Shown here: positions 37,432-45,492 of the stretch, piece by piece
How the letters are laid out: the number at the start of each line of letters is the position of its first letter
Position numbering within the stretch: the stretch's first letter is position 1
Assembly: GCA_023434025.1 (NCBI GenBank)
Contig: JAEYTL010000028.1
Span: 124,001-188,000, forward strand
Direction: 5' to 3'
DNA length: 64,000 bases
Source: Bacteroidota bacterium
Lineage (GTDB): Bacteria > Bacteroidota > Bacteroidia > Flavobacteriales > Flavobacteriaceae
The notes under the pieces: model-generated
Seen by the model: only the letters and a program-made list of their open reading frames with translations
Databases searched by the model: none
What the model was told of the DNA's origin: nothing
Program-made: the position numbers and the translations under genes

Positions 37432-38847
37432 TCATTGTTCAAACAATACAGCCATATTTAGGTTGTTTTGAATATTTCCGGAATACATGTTTTCTGTCAG
37501 TCCAAAAGTGGTAATGAGAGCTAAGAAAACTGCTTTTCTGGTCTTGGTTTCATATTTAAAAGTACCGATTTTGTTTCGTAGTTCGGCATCATATTTTTTG
37601 TCAATCGTAAACGGATGGATTGAAAATTTCATTTCACAAACCGTCACAACATCATCTCTTCTATCGATAACGAGGTCAATTTGTGCTCCTTGATCTGATT
37701 CTTTGCTTTTCCAGGCATAATTATGCGATTCAATTCCATTTATTCCCAATGCTTTTTTAATTTGATAGACATGAGCTAGGCAAACTTGTTCAAAAGCATA
37801 ACCGCTCCAGGCTCTGTATTTCGGATTGTCAATTATTTTTAACCATTGTTGTTCGTTCGAAGGCTGTGTATTTTTCATGAACTTTAAATAAAACAAAGAG
37901 AAAAAATCGGTTAATTGGTATAAACTGTTTCTTGATTTTTTACCAAAAGGGACATATTTTCGTAAAAATCCACTAATTTCTAATTCGTTTAATAAAGTGG
38001 TAAAGGAGCCGCCATTATTCATTTTTGTAGCTTCAAGTAGTTCTTCTCTAGAAAGACCTCTGCCTTTTTTGGCTAATGCTTCGATGATTAATTCATGACG
38101 GTCGGCTTTTGTAAACAAGGATTGATATAATTTTTCAAATTCATTTTGAAGCAAACCATTTTTTGAAAAACATAAATCATCAATAATTTGAGCAGCACTT
38201 TTGCCTTTTTCGATAGCTTCCCAATAAAAAGGAATCCCACCTAAAACCATATAAAGTTGGATTAATTGATACTGGGATAAGTTTACTTTTCTTTTTTGAA
38301 CAAATTGTTGGCATTCATTCAACGTAAAAGGATCAATTTTGATGCGTTGTGTCACTCGATTGTGTAAGCCTTTTTTGTTGTTAATGAGTTTGTTTATCAT
38401 CCAAGAAGCGGCAGAACCACAAACAATTAATAGAATATCTTTTCTGGCTGATGCCCAGCTATTCCAGAAATGTTCTAAAGCAGCTATAAAATTTGATTTT
38501 GGAGTGTCAAACCATGGCAATTCATCAATAAAAATTATTTTTTTCTTTTGTTTAGAATGTTCAATGCATTGCTTTATTTGCAAAAAAGCTTCCGTCCATG
38601 AAGTAACATTTTGGCCTGCTATAAAAGGATGTTGCTCTTGAATGGCTATCTGAAAATTGACCAGTTGCTCTTGTAGATTTGCATTTGCTAATCCGGTTAA
38701 TTGCAAAGTAAATTTGTTTTCAAAAAAAGTCCGGATTAAGTAAGTTTTTCCAATTCTCCTCCTTCCGTAAACAGCAACAAATTCTGATTTTTCAGATGTG
38801 AATTTTTTTTGAAGTATTTCAGCTTCTCTTTCCCTTCCAATTATCAT
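37432..38847 (-). CDS. Archaeal-type DEXX-box ATPase with C-terminal DUF234 nuclease-like domain
   Basis: 471 aa. Walker A GRRRIGKT (28-35), Walker B FIDELPWF (near 108-115), a sensor region LIVCGSAASWM, then a winged helix (about 255-300). The C-terminal domain has QIDLVIDRRDD...CEMKFS, a PD-(D/E)xK-like pattern. Such ATPases are widespread in archaea and Bacteroidetes, often in mobile or variable sites; function is unsettled. It opposes both neighbours and is bounded by AT-rich repeats, consistent with recent acquisition. Confidence 0.85.
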   Translation of the reverse strand: MIIGREREAEILQKKFTSEKSEFVAVYGRRRIGKTYLIRTFFENKFTLQLTGLANANLQEQLVNFQIAIQEQHPFIAGQNVTSWTEAFLQIKQCIEHSKQKKKIIFIDELPWFDTPKSNFIAALEHFWNSWASARKDILLIVCGSAASWMINKLINNKKGLHNRVTQRIKIDPFTLNECQQFVQKRKVNLSQYQLIQLYMVLGGIPFYWEAIEKGKSAAQIIDDLCFSKNGLLQNEFEKLYQSLFTKADRHELIIEALAKKGRGLSREELLEATKMNNGGSFTTLLNELEISGFLRKYVPFGKKSRNSLYQLTDFFSLFYLKFMKNTQPSNEQQWLKIIDNPKYRAWSGYAFEQVCLAHVYQIKKALGINGIESHNYAWKSKESDQGAQIDLVIDRRDDVVTVCEMKFSIHPFTIDKKYDAELRNKIGTFKYETKTRKAVFLALITTFGLTENMYSGNIQNNLNMAVLFEQ

Positions 38848-38892
38848 TTTTTAACACTTTATAACTAGCTACAAATATATGAAATTTATTAT

Positions 38893-38910
38893 TTACAGCT
38901 ACTTATAAGT
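38893..38910 (+). repeat. Related repeat, diverged copy (5' side of ATPase gene)
   Basis: TTACAGCTACTTATAAGT matches copy 38944-38961 at 15 of 18 positions. It lies 46 bp upstream of the ATPase start. Further AGCT-centred partial copies occur at 38865-38872 and 38918-38929, so several sit in the promoter area. Confidence 0.5.
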
Positions 38911-38943
38911 TTATATTCAGCTATAACTATATTTTTTTTACAT

Positions 38944-38961
38944 TTATAGCTATTTATAAAT
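38944..38961 (+). repeat. Flanking direct repeat, copy 2 (5' side of ATPase gene)
   Basis: TTATAGCTATTTATAAAT, 17/18 identical to copy 1 beyond the other end of the ATPase gene. The two copies bracket about 1.5 kb. They could be ends of an inserted module or operators for the ATPase gene. Confidence 0.7.
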
Positions 38962-39093
38962 GTAATTAAGTGTTAATTTTATTGAGTTTTTGTCTGTTTT
39001 GAATGTGGCTTTAAAAACAAATTTTTAAAGCATTCAACACCCGTTAAACTTTTCACAATTCCATATAAATCAAAATAAAAACGAACTTTTTCT

Positions 39094-39101
39094 TACCTTT
39101 G
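39094..39101 (+). promoter_or_regulatory. -7 element (TAnnTTTG) of idi
   Basis: TACCTTTG, a perfect -7 match 18 bp before ATG 39120. The area upstream lacks a good -33 TTG. Confidence 0.45.
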
Positions 39102-39119
39102 AAGGGCTATAAAAAAGCT

Positions 39120-39647
39120 ATGACAGAAGAAAAAGTAATTTTAGTAAACGAACAAGACGAACCCGTCGGTTTGATGGAAAAACTCGAAGCTCATGAAAAA
39201 GCAGTTTTGCACCGTGCTTTTTCTGTTTTTGTGTTGAACGATAAAAGCGAAGTGATGTTGCAGCAAAGAGCCCGTCACAAATACCATTCTCCTTTGTTAT
39301 GGACCAATACGTGTTGCAGTCATCAAAGGGAAGGTGAAACAAATACCCAGGCCGGAACCCGAAGACTGCAGGAAGAAATGGGGTTTTCAACCGGGTTGAA
39401 GGAATTGTTTCATTTTATCTACAAAGCTCCGTTTGATAATGGTTTAACCGAACACGAACTCGATCATGTGATGATTGGTTATTATAATAACGAACCAAAC
39501 ATAAATACTGATGAGGTGGAAAATTGGAAATGGATGAGTATAGAAGCCATTAAAGACGATATACAAACCCAACCGGAAAATTATACCGTTTGGTTCAAAA
39601 TTATTTTTGACGAGTTTTACCATTACCTTGAAGAACACAAACTTTAA
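39120..39647 (+). CDS. idi: Isopentenyl-diphosphate delta-isomerase, type I
   Basis: 175 aa from ATG 39120. Nudix fold with LWTNTCCSHQREGE (catalytic Cys66, metal-binding His68) and the box AGTRRLQEEMGF (78-89). NYTVWFKIIFDEFYHYL near the C-terminus matches the family. It interconverts IPP and DMAPP, feeding undecaprenyl and menaquinone synthesis. Confidence 0.94.
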   Translation: MTEEKVILVNEQDEPVGLMEKLEAHEKAVLHRAFSVFVLNDKSEVMLQQRARHKYHSPLLWTNTCCSHQREGETNTQAGTRRLQEEMGFSTGLKELFHFIYKAPFDNGLTEHELDHVMIGYYNNEPNINTDEVENWKWMSIEAIKDDIQTQPENYTVWFKIIFDEFYHYLEEHKL

Positions 39648-39697
39648 CTGTTATAACGTCAAAAGTCAAAAATTGTTAATCTTCAATCAAAAACCTC

Positions 39698-40108
39698 ATG
39701 AAAGTAACCGTTTCCCGAAAAGCTCACTTTAACGCTGCTCATCGGTTGTATCGAAAAGATTGGTCGATGGAAAAAAATGATTTGGTATTCGGTAAATGCA
39801 ATAACCCCAATTTTCATGGTCATAATTATGAGTTAATTGTCAGCGTAACCGGCGAAATTGATCCTGAAACCGGTTTTGTGCTGGATGTAAAGATTCTGTC
39901 TGATTTAATTAAAGAACATATTGAAGAGGCGTTTGATCATAAAAACCTGAATCTGGATGTGCCTGATTTTGCAGAGTTGAATCCGACGGCAGAAAATATT
40001 GCTGTTGTGATTTGGAACAAATTGCGAAGATATGTCAAGCCATCATTGGATTTAGAGGTTGTTTTATACGAAACACCCCGGAATTTTGTAACCTGTAGAG
40101 GAATTTAA
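39698..40108 (+). CDS. queD: 6-carboxytetrahydropterin synthase (QueD)
   Basis: 136 aa. Zinc ligands His15 (FNAAHRL), His40 and His42 (NFHGHNYEL); catalytic Cys34 (FGKCNNP). Converts dihydroneopterin triphosphate to 6-carboxytetrahydropterin for queuosine and other deazapurines. One bp separates it from the peroxiredoxin gene. The related PTPS activity (pterin synthesis) is an alternative. Confidence 0.9.
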   Translation: MKVTVSRKAHFNAAHRLYRKDWSMEKNDLVFGKCNNPNFHGHNYELIVSVTGEIDPETGFVLDVKILSDLIKEHIEEAFDHKNLNLDVPDFAELNPTAENIAVVIWNKLRRYVKPSLDLEVVLYETPRNFVTCRGI

Positions 40109-40109
40109 A

Positions 40110-40565
40110 ATGGCATTGAAAGTAGGAGATACCGTTCCGGATTTTACAGCAAAAGATTCCAAAGGAAATACTTTTGACAGTTCAGCCGTAGTGGGTAAAA
40201 AACCGGTTGTGATCTATTTTTATCCCAAAGATGATACAAGGGTTTGTACCGAACAAGCCTGTAGCTTCAGAGATCACTATGAATATTTTACCGATTTAGG
40301 GGCCGAAGTCATCGGGGTTAGTGGTGATTCAACCACCTCACATCAAAAATTTGCTCAGAAACACCAGCTTCCTTTTACGCTTTTATCAGATCATGATAAA
40401 AAATTACGCAATTTATTTGGCGTTCCTACGGCTTTATTCGGACTTATCCCGGGTCGGGTGACGTATGTGATTGACAAAAAAGGAGTTGTTCAATTGGTTT
40501 TTGATAACTTATCAGGAAAAATACACATCAAAAAAGCCCTTCAGATACTGAAAAAAATAGTATAA
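40110..40565 (+). CDS. bcp: Peroxiredoxin of the BCP/PrxQ type
   Basis: 151 aa. FYPKDDTRVCTEQACSFRD carries peroxidatic Cys46 and the PrxQ-type resolving Cys51; Thr43 and Pro39 complete the active site. It reduces hydroperoxides with thioredoxin. The usual TPGC is TRVC here, a mild substitution. Likely co-transcribed with queD. Confidence 0.93.
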   Translation: MALKVGDTVPDFTAKDSKGNTFDSSAVVGKKPVVIYFYPKDDTRVCTEQACSFRDHYEYFTDLGAEVIGVSGDSTTSHQKFAQKHQLPFTLLSDHDKKLRNLFGVPTALFGLIPGRVTYVIDKKGVVQLVFDNLSGKIHIKKALQILKKIV

Positions 40566-40600
40566 AGGTTTGACAAGAAAGTAGTATCAGTTCAAATGTT

Positions 40601-40608
40601 TATTTTTG
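40601..40608 (+). promoter_or_regulatory. -7 element (TAnnTTTG) of manA
   Basis: TATTTTTG, a perfect -7 match 18 bp before ATG 40627. The closest TTTG upstream (40569-40572) has a 28-bp spacer, too long, so the -33 is uncertain. Confidence 0.4.
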
Positions 40609-40626
40609 ACCTTTGCAATAAAAACA

Positions 40627-41589
40627 ATGAAGCCATTTTATCCACTCACGTTTGAACCCATTTTAAAAGAACGCCTTTGGGGCGGAACCAAATTAAAAAC
40701 CTATTTAAACAAACCGGTTACGTCAGAAATGACGGGGGAAAGCTGGGAATTGTCAACCGTGCCCAATGAGGTAAGTGTGGTGAATAACGGTGCTTTTAAG
40801 GGAGAACAACTCAATGATTTGATTGAGCGGTATCCTGAAGAGATCTTAGGAAAAGAAGTTTATAACCGATTCGGAAAACAATTTCCGTTGCTTTTTAAAT
40901 ATTTAGATGCCCGTGAAGATTTGTCGATTCAGTTGCATCCGAATGATGAACTGGCTAAAGTCCGTCACAATTCTTTTGGCAAAACCGAAATGTGGTATGT
41001 GATGCAGGCCGATGAAAAGGCACGCCTGATTGTAGGATTTAAAGAAGAGTCAAACAGAGAAGACTATCTGAGGCATGTTGAAAACAAAACATTACTTGCT
41101 GTTTTAAACGAAGTTCCGGTAAAAAAAGGCGACGTTTTCTTTTTAGAAACCGGAACCATCCATGCTGTAGGAGCCGGAATTGTAATTGCTGAAATTCAGC
41201 AGACCAGCGATGTTACTTACCGTATCTATGATTGGGATCGGGTAGATGCTCAGGGCAACGCACGTGAATTACATACTGAATTAGCCCAGGATGCTATTAA
41301 TTATAAAACAACCCCGGCACAAAAAGAATATAATGCCCCGGAAAACCAACGTACCACGGTGGTGGAATGCCCTTATTTTACAACCAGGGTTATTCCGCTT
41401 AACGGACAGATTCCCTTTGTCAAAACAGGCGATTCCTTTACGGTCTTTATGTGTACCGAGGGTAGCCTTGAATTGATAGCTCAGAACGAAAAATTCACTT
41501 ATCAAAGGGGTGATACCATTCTGATTCCGGCTGTTTTAACCTCTTTTTTATTGAAAGGAAAGGCAACTGTTTTAGAAATTACAGTTTAG
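40627..41589 (+). CDS. manA: Mannose-6-phosphate isomerase, class I
   Basis: 320 aa from ATG 40627; the frame extends seven codons upstream across the -7 element. Zinc-site motifs: LSIQLHPND (Gln, His), KTEMWYV (Glu) and ETGTIHAVGAG (His). It interconverts fructose-6-phosphate and mannose-6-phosphate, the entry to GDP-mannose and related sugars that the glycosyltransferases of region 1 may use. Confidence 0.92.
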   Translation: MKPFYPLTFEPILKERLWGGTKLKTYLNKPVTSEMTGESWELSTVPNEVSVVNNGAFKGEQLNDLIERYPEEILGKEVYNRFGKQFPLLFKYLDAREDLSIQLHPNDELAKVRHNSFGKTEMWYVMQADEKARLIVGFKEESNREDYLRHVENKTLLAVLNEVPVKKGDVFFLETGTIHAVGAGIVIAEIQQTSDVTYRIYDWDRVDAQGNARELHTELAQDAINYKTTPAQKEYNAPENQRTTVVECPYFTTRVIPLNGQIPFVKTGDSFTVFMCTEGSLELIAQNEKFTYQRGDTILIPAVLTSFLLKGKATVLEITV

Positions 41590-41627
41590 GTTTTTGGAAC
41601 TAATTCATTTAATTCTAAATTTTTACG

Positions 41628-41635
41628 TACTTTTG
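41628..41635 (+). promoter_or_regulatory. -7 element (TAnnTTTG) of the 88-aa gene
   Basis: TACTTTTG, perfect -7 match, 24 bp before ATG 41660. No -33 TTG at the right spacing. Confidence 0.45.
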
Positions 41636-41659
41636 CACCGCAATTAAAATTAAAATAAA

Positions 41660-41926
41660 ATGGCAAGTATTAAAAATCTGAAAAAAGACATCAATTTTGT
41701 GATGGGTGATATTATCGAGGCGGTTTATATCCATGAAATGACCACAACCGGAAAGCCAACCGAATCTTCGAATGCGTTGATTGATGAAGCAATCGCTACT
41801 TTTGATGCGTTAATCGCAAAAGTAAACGATAAAAAAGCAGAAAACAGAAGAGCTCATTTAAAACAGGTAGAAAAAGAACTGGAAGCGGCTGCAATTCAAT
41901 TGGTTGAAAAAGTAAACGCACTTTAA
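41660..41926 (+). CDS. Small conserved hypothetical helical protein
   Basis: 88 aa, soluble, with two long predicted helices (INFVMGDIIEAVYIHEM; LIAKVNDKKAENRRAHLKQ). No cysteines or catalytic motif. I believe similar proteins are common in flavobacteria but know no function. It has its own -7 element and an overlapping terminator, so it is a monocistronic unit. Confidence 0.75.
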   Translation: MASIKNLKKDINFVMGDIIEAVYIHEMTTTGKPTESSNALIDEAIATFDALIAKVNDKKAENRRAHLKQVEKELEAAAIQLVEKVNAL

Positions 41927-41958
41927 TCCGTTTTTTTTGATAAAAAAAGTGCTTTTTT
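41918..41958 (+). terminator. Terminator of the 88-aa gene
   Basis: Stem GCACTTT (41918-41924) with AAAGTGC (41946-41952), followed by six T. The 5' arm overlaps the final codons and stop of the gene. Confidence 0.6.
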
Positions 41959-41960
41959 GT

Positions 41961-41991
41961 TTTGGAATATTCATTTTCAAAATTATATTTG
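41961..41991 (+). promoter_or_regulatory. Promoter of tRNA-Thr
   Basis: TTTG at 41961-41964 and TATATTTG at 41984-41991 with a 19-bp spacer: a full match to the Bacteroidota promoter consensus. The tRNA begins 15 bp downstream. Confidence 0.8.
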
Positions 41992-42006
41992 CACTATAAT
42001 TGAGAT

Positions 42007-42080
42007 GCCGGTGTAGCTCAGCTGGCTAGAGCAGCTGATTTGTAATCAGCAGGTCGTGGGTTCGAGTCCCTCTATCGGCT
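42007..42080 (+). tRNA. tRNA-Thr (anticodon TGT)
   Basis: A cloverleaf folds by eye: acceptor GCCGGTG/TATCGGC with two G-U pairs, D-arm with AGCTCAGCTGG, anticodon arm GCTGA-TTTGTAA-TCAGC (anticodon TGT), T-arm GTGGGTTCGAGTCCCTC-like, discriminator T at 42080. The 3' CCA is not encoded (CAA follows). Reads ACA codons and probably others by wobble. Confidence 0.95.
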
Positions 42081-42090
42081 CAATTTTTAA

Positions 42091-42117
42091 GGACAATCTT
42101 AGGATTGTCCTTTTTTT
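42091..42117 (+). terminator. Terminator of tRNA-Thr
   Basis: Perfect 8-bp stem GGACAATC/GATTGTCC with loop TTAG, followed by seven T. Confidence 0.9.
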
Positions 42118-42242
42118 ATGAAATTATGTTACGGACATGTGACAACGAATCAAGTCCAAAACCTGTGAGTTTTAAAAAGCAAGCATATAAATTAGTAAAT
42201 AATTTGTCTTTTTAACACAATGGTCTTAATAAATTAAATGGT

Positions 42243-42250
42243 TATATTTG
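42243..42250 (+). promoter_or_regulatory. -7 element abutting the SCO1 start
   Basis: TATATTTG ends only 4 bp before ATG 42255. If the start point lies about 7 nt after the element, the mRNA would be leaderless or nearly so. The -33 is poor. Confidence 0.5.
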
Positions 42251-42254
42251 TGCC

Positions 42255-42854
42255 ATGAAGCAAATCGGATTGATTTTGTTGATGGCAATTGTCTTAGGCT
42301 GTACATCCAAGCCGGATCGGTTACCGTTTTTGGGAAATCCAATCGTTCAGGGAAAAGATACATTGTATCCGAGAATCAAAGATTTTTCCTTTATTAATCA
42401 GGATAGTATCGTGATAACAAATGATACCTTTAAAGACAAGGTTTATGTTGCCGATTTTATGTTTCTCTCCTGTCCAACCATTTGCCCCGTGATGCATGTG
42501 CAGATGACAGATGTTTATAAAGTGTTTAAAGATAATTCTGAGGTTTCTTTTCTTTCGCATACGATAGATCCTGAGCGTGATACGGTGGAAAAGTTAAAGG
42601 AGTTTACGGAAAGACATACAATTAAAGAAAACTGGTATTTTGTAACCGGGCATAAAGATTCGATTATGAGCATTGCCAAAAAAAGCTATTTCACGGTTGC
42701 TTATCCGGATGAAAAAGAACCGGGAGGCCTTGTTCACGGAGGAGGTTTTTTATTGGTGGATCAAAACAGATATATCAGAGGTGTTTATGACGGAACGAAT
42801 CCGGAAGAAACAGAAAGACTGATTAAAGATATACGTATACTTTTAAAAGAGTAA
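42255..42854 (+). CDS. SCO1/SenC-family copper chaperone, lipoprotein
   Basis: 199 aa. Lipobox IVLGC gives a lipidated Cys16. The thioredoxin-like domain has LSCPTICPVMH (CxxxC copper ligands near 70-74) and the distal His in GGLVHGGG (about 162). SCO proteins deliver copper to, or reduce thiols of, respiratory oxidases. Eleven bp before the three-Cys protein, with the copper operon nearby, supports a copper role. Confidence 0.92.
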   Translation: MKQIGLILLMAIVLGCTSKPDRLPFLGNPIVQGKDTLYPRIKDFSFINQDSIVITNDTFKDKVYVADFMFLSCPTICPVMHVQMTDVYKVFKDNSEVSFLSHTIDPERDTVEKLKEFTERHTIKENWYFVTGHKDSIMSIAKKSYFTVAYPDEKEPGGLVHGGGFLLVDQNRYIRGVYDGTNPEETERLIKDIRILLKE

Positions 42855-42865
42855 CCGATAATTTG

Positions 42866-43243
42866 ATGAAAAAAGCAGTACTTTATTTTCTTTTGTTATT
42901 ATTTGTGTTCCAATGCACGAGTAATTTCTGGATTATATCGTCTTTCTATATCAATCGGGAATTCATTGCCAAAGAGTTATGTGTGAATCGTTTTGACGCC
43001 ATTCCTGTTTGTAAAGGAAAATGTTTCTTAGATAAAAAACTTGCTGACCATCAAAAGGAAGAGCAGAGGTTTCCTAATTTAAAGGAAAAAGAAACGCAGT
43101 TTTATTATGTTATTGAATCAGATCCTACCAATCATCTTGTTCCGGGAGCTAACTATGAAACAACTTTGGTTGTTATAAAAAACGAGGACAGGTTAACATC
43201 TGCTTTTCTTTATTCAATTTTCCATCCTCCCCAAACGGTTTAA
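42866..43243 (+). CDS. Small membrane-anchored three-Cys protein (copy A)
   Basis: 125 aa from ATG 42866; the TTG one codon upstream is not needed. Hydrophobic N-terminus (3-27), then KELC (Cys39), CKGKC (Cys49, Cys53), and the C-terminus IFHPPQTV. The same pattern (Cys-10-Cys-4-Cys, KELC, C.GKC, IFHPP near the end) occurs in the gene at 53730-54095. The conserved Cys and both genes' link to copper loci suggest metal or thiol chemistry; no family function is known to me. Confidence 0.7.
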   Translation: MKKAVLYFLLLLFVFQCTSNFWIISSFYINREFIAKELCVNRFDAIPVCKGKCFLDKKLADHQKEEQRFPNLKEKETQFYYVIESDPTNHLVPGANYETTLVVIKNEDRLTSAFLYSIFHPPQTV

Positions 43244-43285
43244 TATTTTTCAGTTTTTTAAAAATTTAATTAAACCCAAATAAGT

Positions 43286-44149
43286 ATGCAAGCAGGAAAT
43301 TTGCCTGTATGCACGATCGACTTGTTTGACGAGAAATCGAAGCATTTTTGGATAAGCAGTTTAGATGGATTATTATTTAAATATCCGTTTTTGGAAAATC
43401 CGCATATCCATAATTTTTATGCCTTGTTTTTTATTGAAGATGCCCAAGGCGAAATCAGTATAGATCAGGAAAAAATTGTATTAAATGATGCCAAAGTTAT
43501 CATCAGCAAGCCGCGTTGCATTAACAGTATTGATATTAACAGTCGGGCAAAAGGGAAAATAGTATTCTTTGACGAAGAATTTTTTTCACTTCGCTATAAC
43601 AATAATAATTTGTATCAGTTTACTTTTCTAAACAGAGAAGGGAAGTCGTCTGTTCGCATTACAGAACAGCAATCAGAAAGGTTAATGTTATTTTTAAATT
43701 TATTGCAGGATGAGTTTCTGTTGCAAAAGAGTGAGACAAAAAAGGTTTTACGTTCTTACTTAAATATTTTACTTTTTGAATTAGAACGAATGTTCGGTAC
43801 AACATCGGTCAGCAAAAACCAGAATCCGAAACAAGATAAAATCCAACAATTTGAAAAATTAATTGATAAATATTTTATCGAAAAAAAATTGCCTTCTTCT
43901 TATGCTGATTTGTTAAATGTGAGTCCGAATTACCTCAATAAAATTTGTAAAGAAGTTACCGGAAATACAGCTGGTGATCTGATTCGAAAGAGAGTGGTTA
44001 TCGAAGCACAGCGATTGATTCATTACACCCATTATTCCATCAATGAAATCGCTGATAAACTCGGATTTGAAAATGTTTCCTATTTTGTGACATTTTTTAA
44101 AAAGCAGACCAACATAACACCGGAACAGTATAGAAAAGTTGAAAAATAA
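43286..44149 (+). CDS. AraC-family transcriptional regulator
   Basis: 287 aa. An N-terminal cupin-like sensing region (residues ~30-150) and a C-terminal double helix-turn-helix: SPNYLNKICKEVTGNTAGDLI and YSINEIADKLGFENVSYFV, ending PEQYRKVEK. Ligand unknown. It lies 42 bp after the three-Cys gene and could regulate it or the oxidase operon; that is only positional. Confidence 0.92.
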   Translation: MQAGNLPVCTIDLFDEKSKHFWISSLDGLLFKYPFLENPHIHNFYALFFIEDAQGEISIDQEKIVLNDAKVIISKPRCINSIDINSRAKGKIVFFDEEFFSLRYNNNNLYQFTFLNREGKSSVRITEQQSERLMLFLNLLQDEFLLQKSETKKVLRSYLNILLFELERMFGTTSVSKNQNPKQDKIQQFEKLIDKYFIEKKLPSSYADLLNVSPNYLNKICKEVTGNTAGDLIRKRVVIEAQRLIHYTHYSINEIADKLGFENVSYFVTFFKKQTNITPEQYRKVEK

Positions 44150-44152
44150 ACA

Positions 44153-44190
44153 AAAGGTTGCTTGGTTCAGAAAGCAACCTTTCGTTTTTA
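44153..44190. terminator. Terminator between the AraC and thioesterase genes
   Basis: Stem AAAGGTTGCT (44153-44162) with AGCAACCTTT (44173-44182), ten pairs, then CGTTTTTA on the + strand. On the minus strand the tail is weaker (TTGTTT), so it may serve both convergent genes. Confidence 0.75.
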
Positions 44191-44577
44191 ATCGATTTTT
44201 ACCGGATTTAAATTTTCATCAATGGCCACAAAGGTAAATTCGCCGGTTATGGCTTTTTCTCTGGAGGCTTCATACATTTTTTCTACAAAAATATCGACAC
44301 GTACTTTTAAACTGGTTGTACCAAGATAGGTGACTTTGCCGATTAATTCAATAATGGTTCCGTGCGGAATAGGCTTTTTAAAATCAATTTTGTCGCTGCT
44401 TACCGTAACCATTTTTTGTCGACTGTATCGTGTGGCCGTTATAAACGCAACTTCATCCATATATTGCATGGCAGTACCGCCAAATAAGGTGTCGTAGTGA
44501 TTGGTGGTGTTGGGAAATACCGCTTTAAAAACACGGGTTGTTGAATGTTGGATTTTTTGTTCTTGTGTAGTCATCAT
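44188..44577 (-). CDS. Acyl-CoA thioesterase, hotdog fold
   Basis: 129 aa from ATG 44577, which overlaps the upstream PAS gene end closely; an ATG at 44598 inside that gene would add seven residues. Features: NHYDTLFGGTAMQYMDE and SDKIDFKKPIPHGTIIELIG, as in YciA/BACH-type thioesterases. It hydrolyses acyl-CoA to free acid and CoA. Confidence 0.88.
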   Translation of the reverse strand: MMTTQEQKIQHSTTRVFKAVFPNTTNHYDTLFGGTAMQYMDEVAFITATRYSRQKMVTVSSDKIDFKKPIPHGTIIELIGKVTYLGTTSLKVRVDIFVEKMYEASREKAITGEFTFVAIDENLNPVKID

Positions 44578-44578
44578 G

Positions 44579-45067
44579 TTAAGAGGCAATTTTTTCAAAA
44601 GCGATATAGTTTATAAACTCTCCTTTTTGGTTAAACTTTGGAAAGGCTTCAATTTCACATAAATAGATGGAACCATCTTTTTTATAGTTCAAAAGAATTT
44701 CTTTAAACGGTTTTCTCTGTTTTATGGCTTTTCTGATCTGCTTGGTCGTCAGGCTTGAAGTCAGCTCTCCCTGAAATATTTTGGGCGATTTACCGATGAT
44801 TTCAAACGGATTATACCCGTTCATTTCCAAAATATTATTAGAAGCAAAAATAATTTCAAAATCGGTATTGGTCACGAGGATTGATTTTTTAGATTGCTGT
44901 ACAATCGAGTCAAAATCTTCCTTAATTTTCCAATACTTTTGGACATAATTGAAAACAGAAATTTCGTTTGTGCAGACCGGAAATAAACCCCATGAGATAA
45001 GTGGTACAGTAACAATTCGCAATTTGCGGTGGTGTTTGGCAAGAGCCAAATCATAGTCTTTTGTCAT
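44579..45067 (-). CDS. PAS-domain protein
   Basis: 162 aa. A PAS fold spans about residues 55-160: ILVTNTDFEIIFASNNILEMNGY, IGKSPKIFQGE, and KDGSIYLCEIEAFP. No kinase, GGDEF or DNA-binding domain follows. Might act as a stand-alone sensor (flavin or haem) or adaptor. Co-transcribed with the thioesterase gene. Confidence 0.85.
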   Translation of the reverse strand: MTKDYDLALAKHHRKLRIVTVPLISWGLFPVCTNEISVFNYVQKYWKIKEDFDSIVQQSKKSILVTNTDFEIIFASNNILEMNGYNPFEIIGKSPKIFQGELTSSLTTKQIRKAIKQRKPFKEILLNYKKDGSIYLCEIEAFPKFNQKGEFINYIAFEKIAS

Positions 45068-45291
45068 CGTTATTCATTTTAATAAAAAGCGAATAAACAT
45101 GACTGGCATTCATTTAAAAAAAGGAAAGTTCATCAGGTTTAAGCACTTGTCGTGATGCCCAAACAAAAACCAATGATATGTATCTGACTTATTTCTATGG
45201 AAAGAAAATCACAGTTGCACGACAGTCCAAGAATTTAACTTGGTTCCACATTGAAGCAAAATCTACTTCGTCATTGGTTTTAATAGAGAAG

Positions 45292-45320
45292 CAAAAGTAC
45301 AATTTTTTTATTGGCTTCAA
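45292..45320 (-). promoter_or_regulatory. Minus-strand promoter for the PAS/thioesterase operon
   Basis: On the minus strand, TTG (45320-45318) and TACTTTTG (45299-45292) with an 18-bp spacer. The transcript would carry a leader of about 220 nt before ATG 45067. Confidence 0.55.
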
Positions 45321-45451
45321 TGAGTAAAGCAATGAATTATTGTTAATTGTTACTGTCATAAATTTAAAAACAACTAAAAAGCGAAATAGCAAATATAAAA
45401 ACCTAAATTCACAAGAATAAATAGCAATATAAACAGCTTAACCATAAAACC

Positions 45452-45492
45452 AAGCAGGAACGTTTTTCTAAACATCCTGCTTTTTTGTTTTT
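45452..45492 (+). terminator. Terminator-like hairpin upstream of the oxidase operon
   Basis: Stem AAGCAGGA (45452-45459) with TCCTGCTT (45475-45482), a 15-nt loop, then a T-rich run. No plus-strand gene precedes it after the AraC terminator, so it may be an attenuator or the end of a small RNA. Confidence 0.55.

Noticed and set aside
37385..39119. Complete insertion sequence around the DEXX-box ATPase
   Set aside because: No transposase gene, no terminal inverted repeats with target duplication; only direct AT-rich repeats are seen.
45195..45392. 65-codon minus-strand ORF in the divergent region
   Set aside because: It begins upstream of the best minus promoter, has no family features, and the region is better explained as a leader and regulatory DNA.
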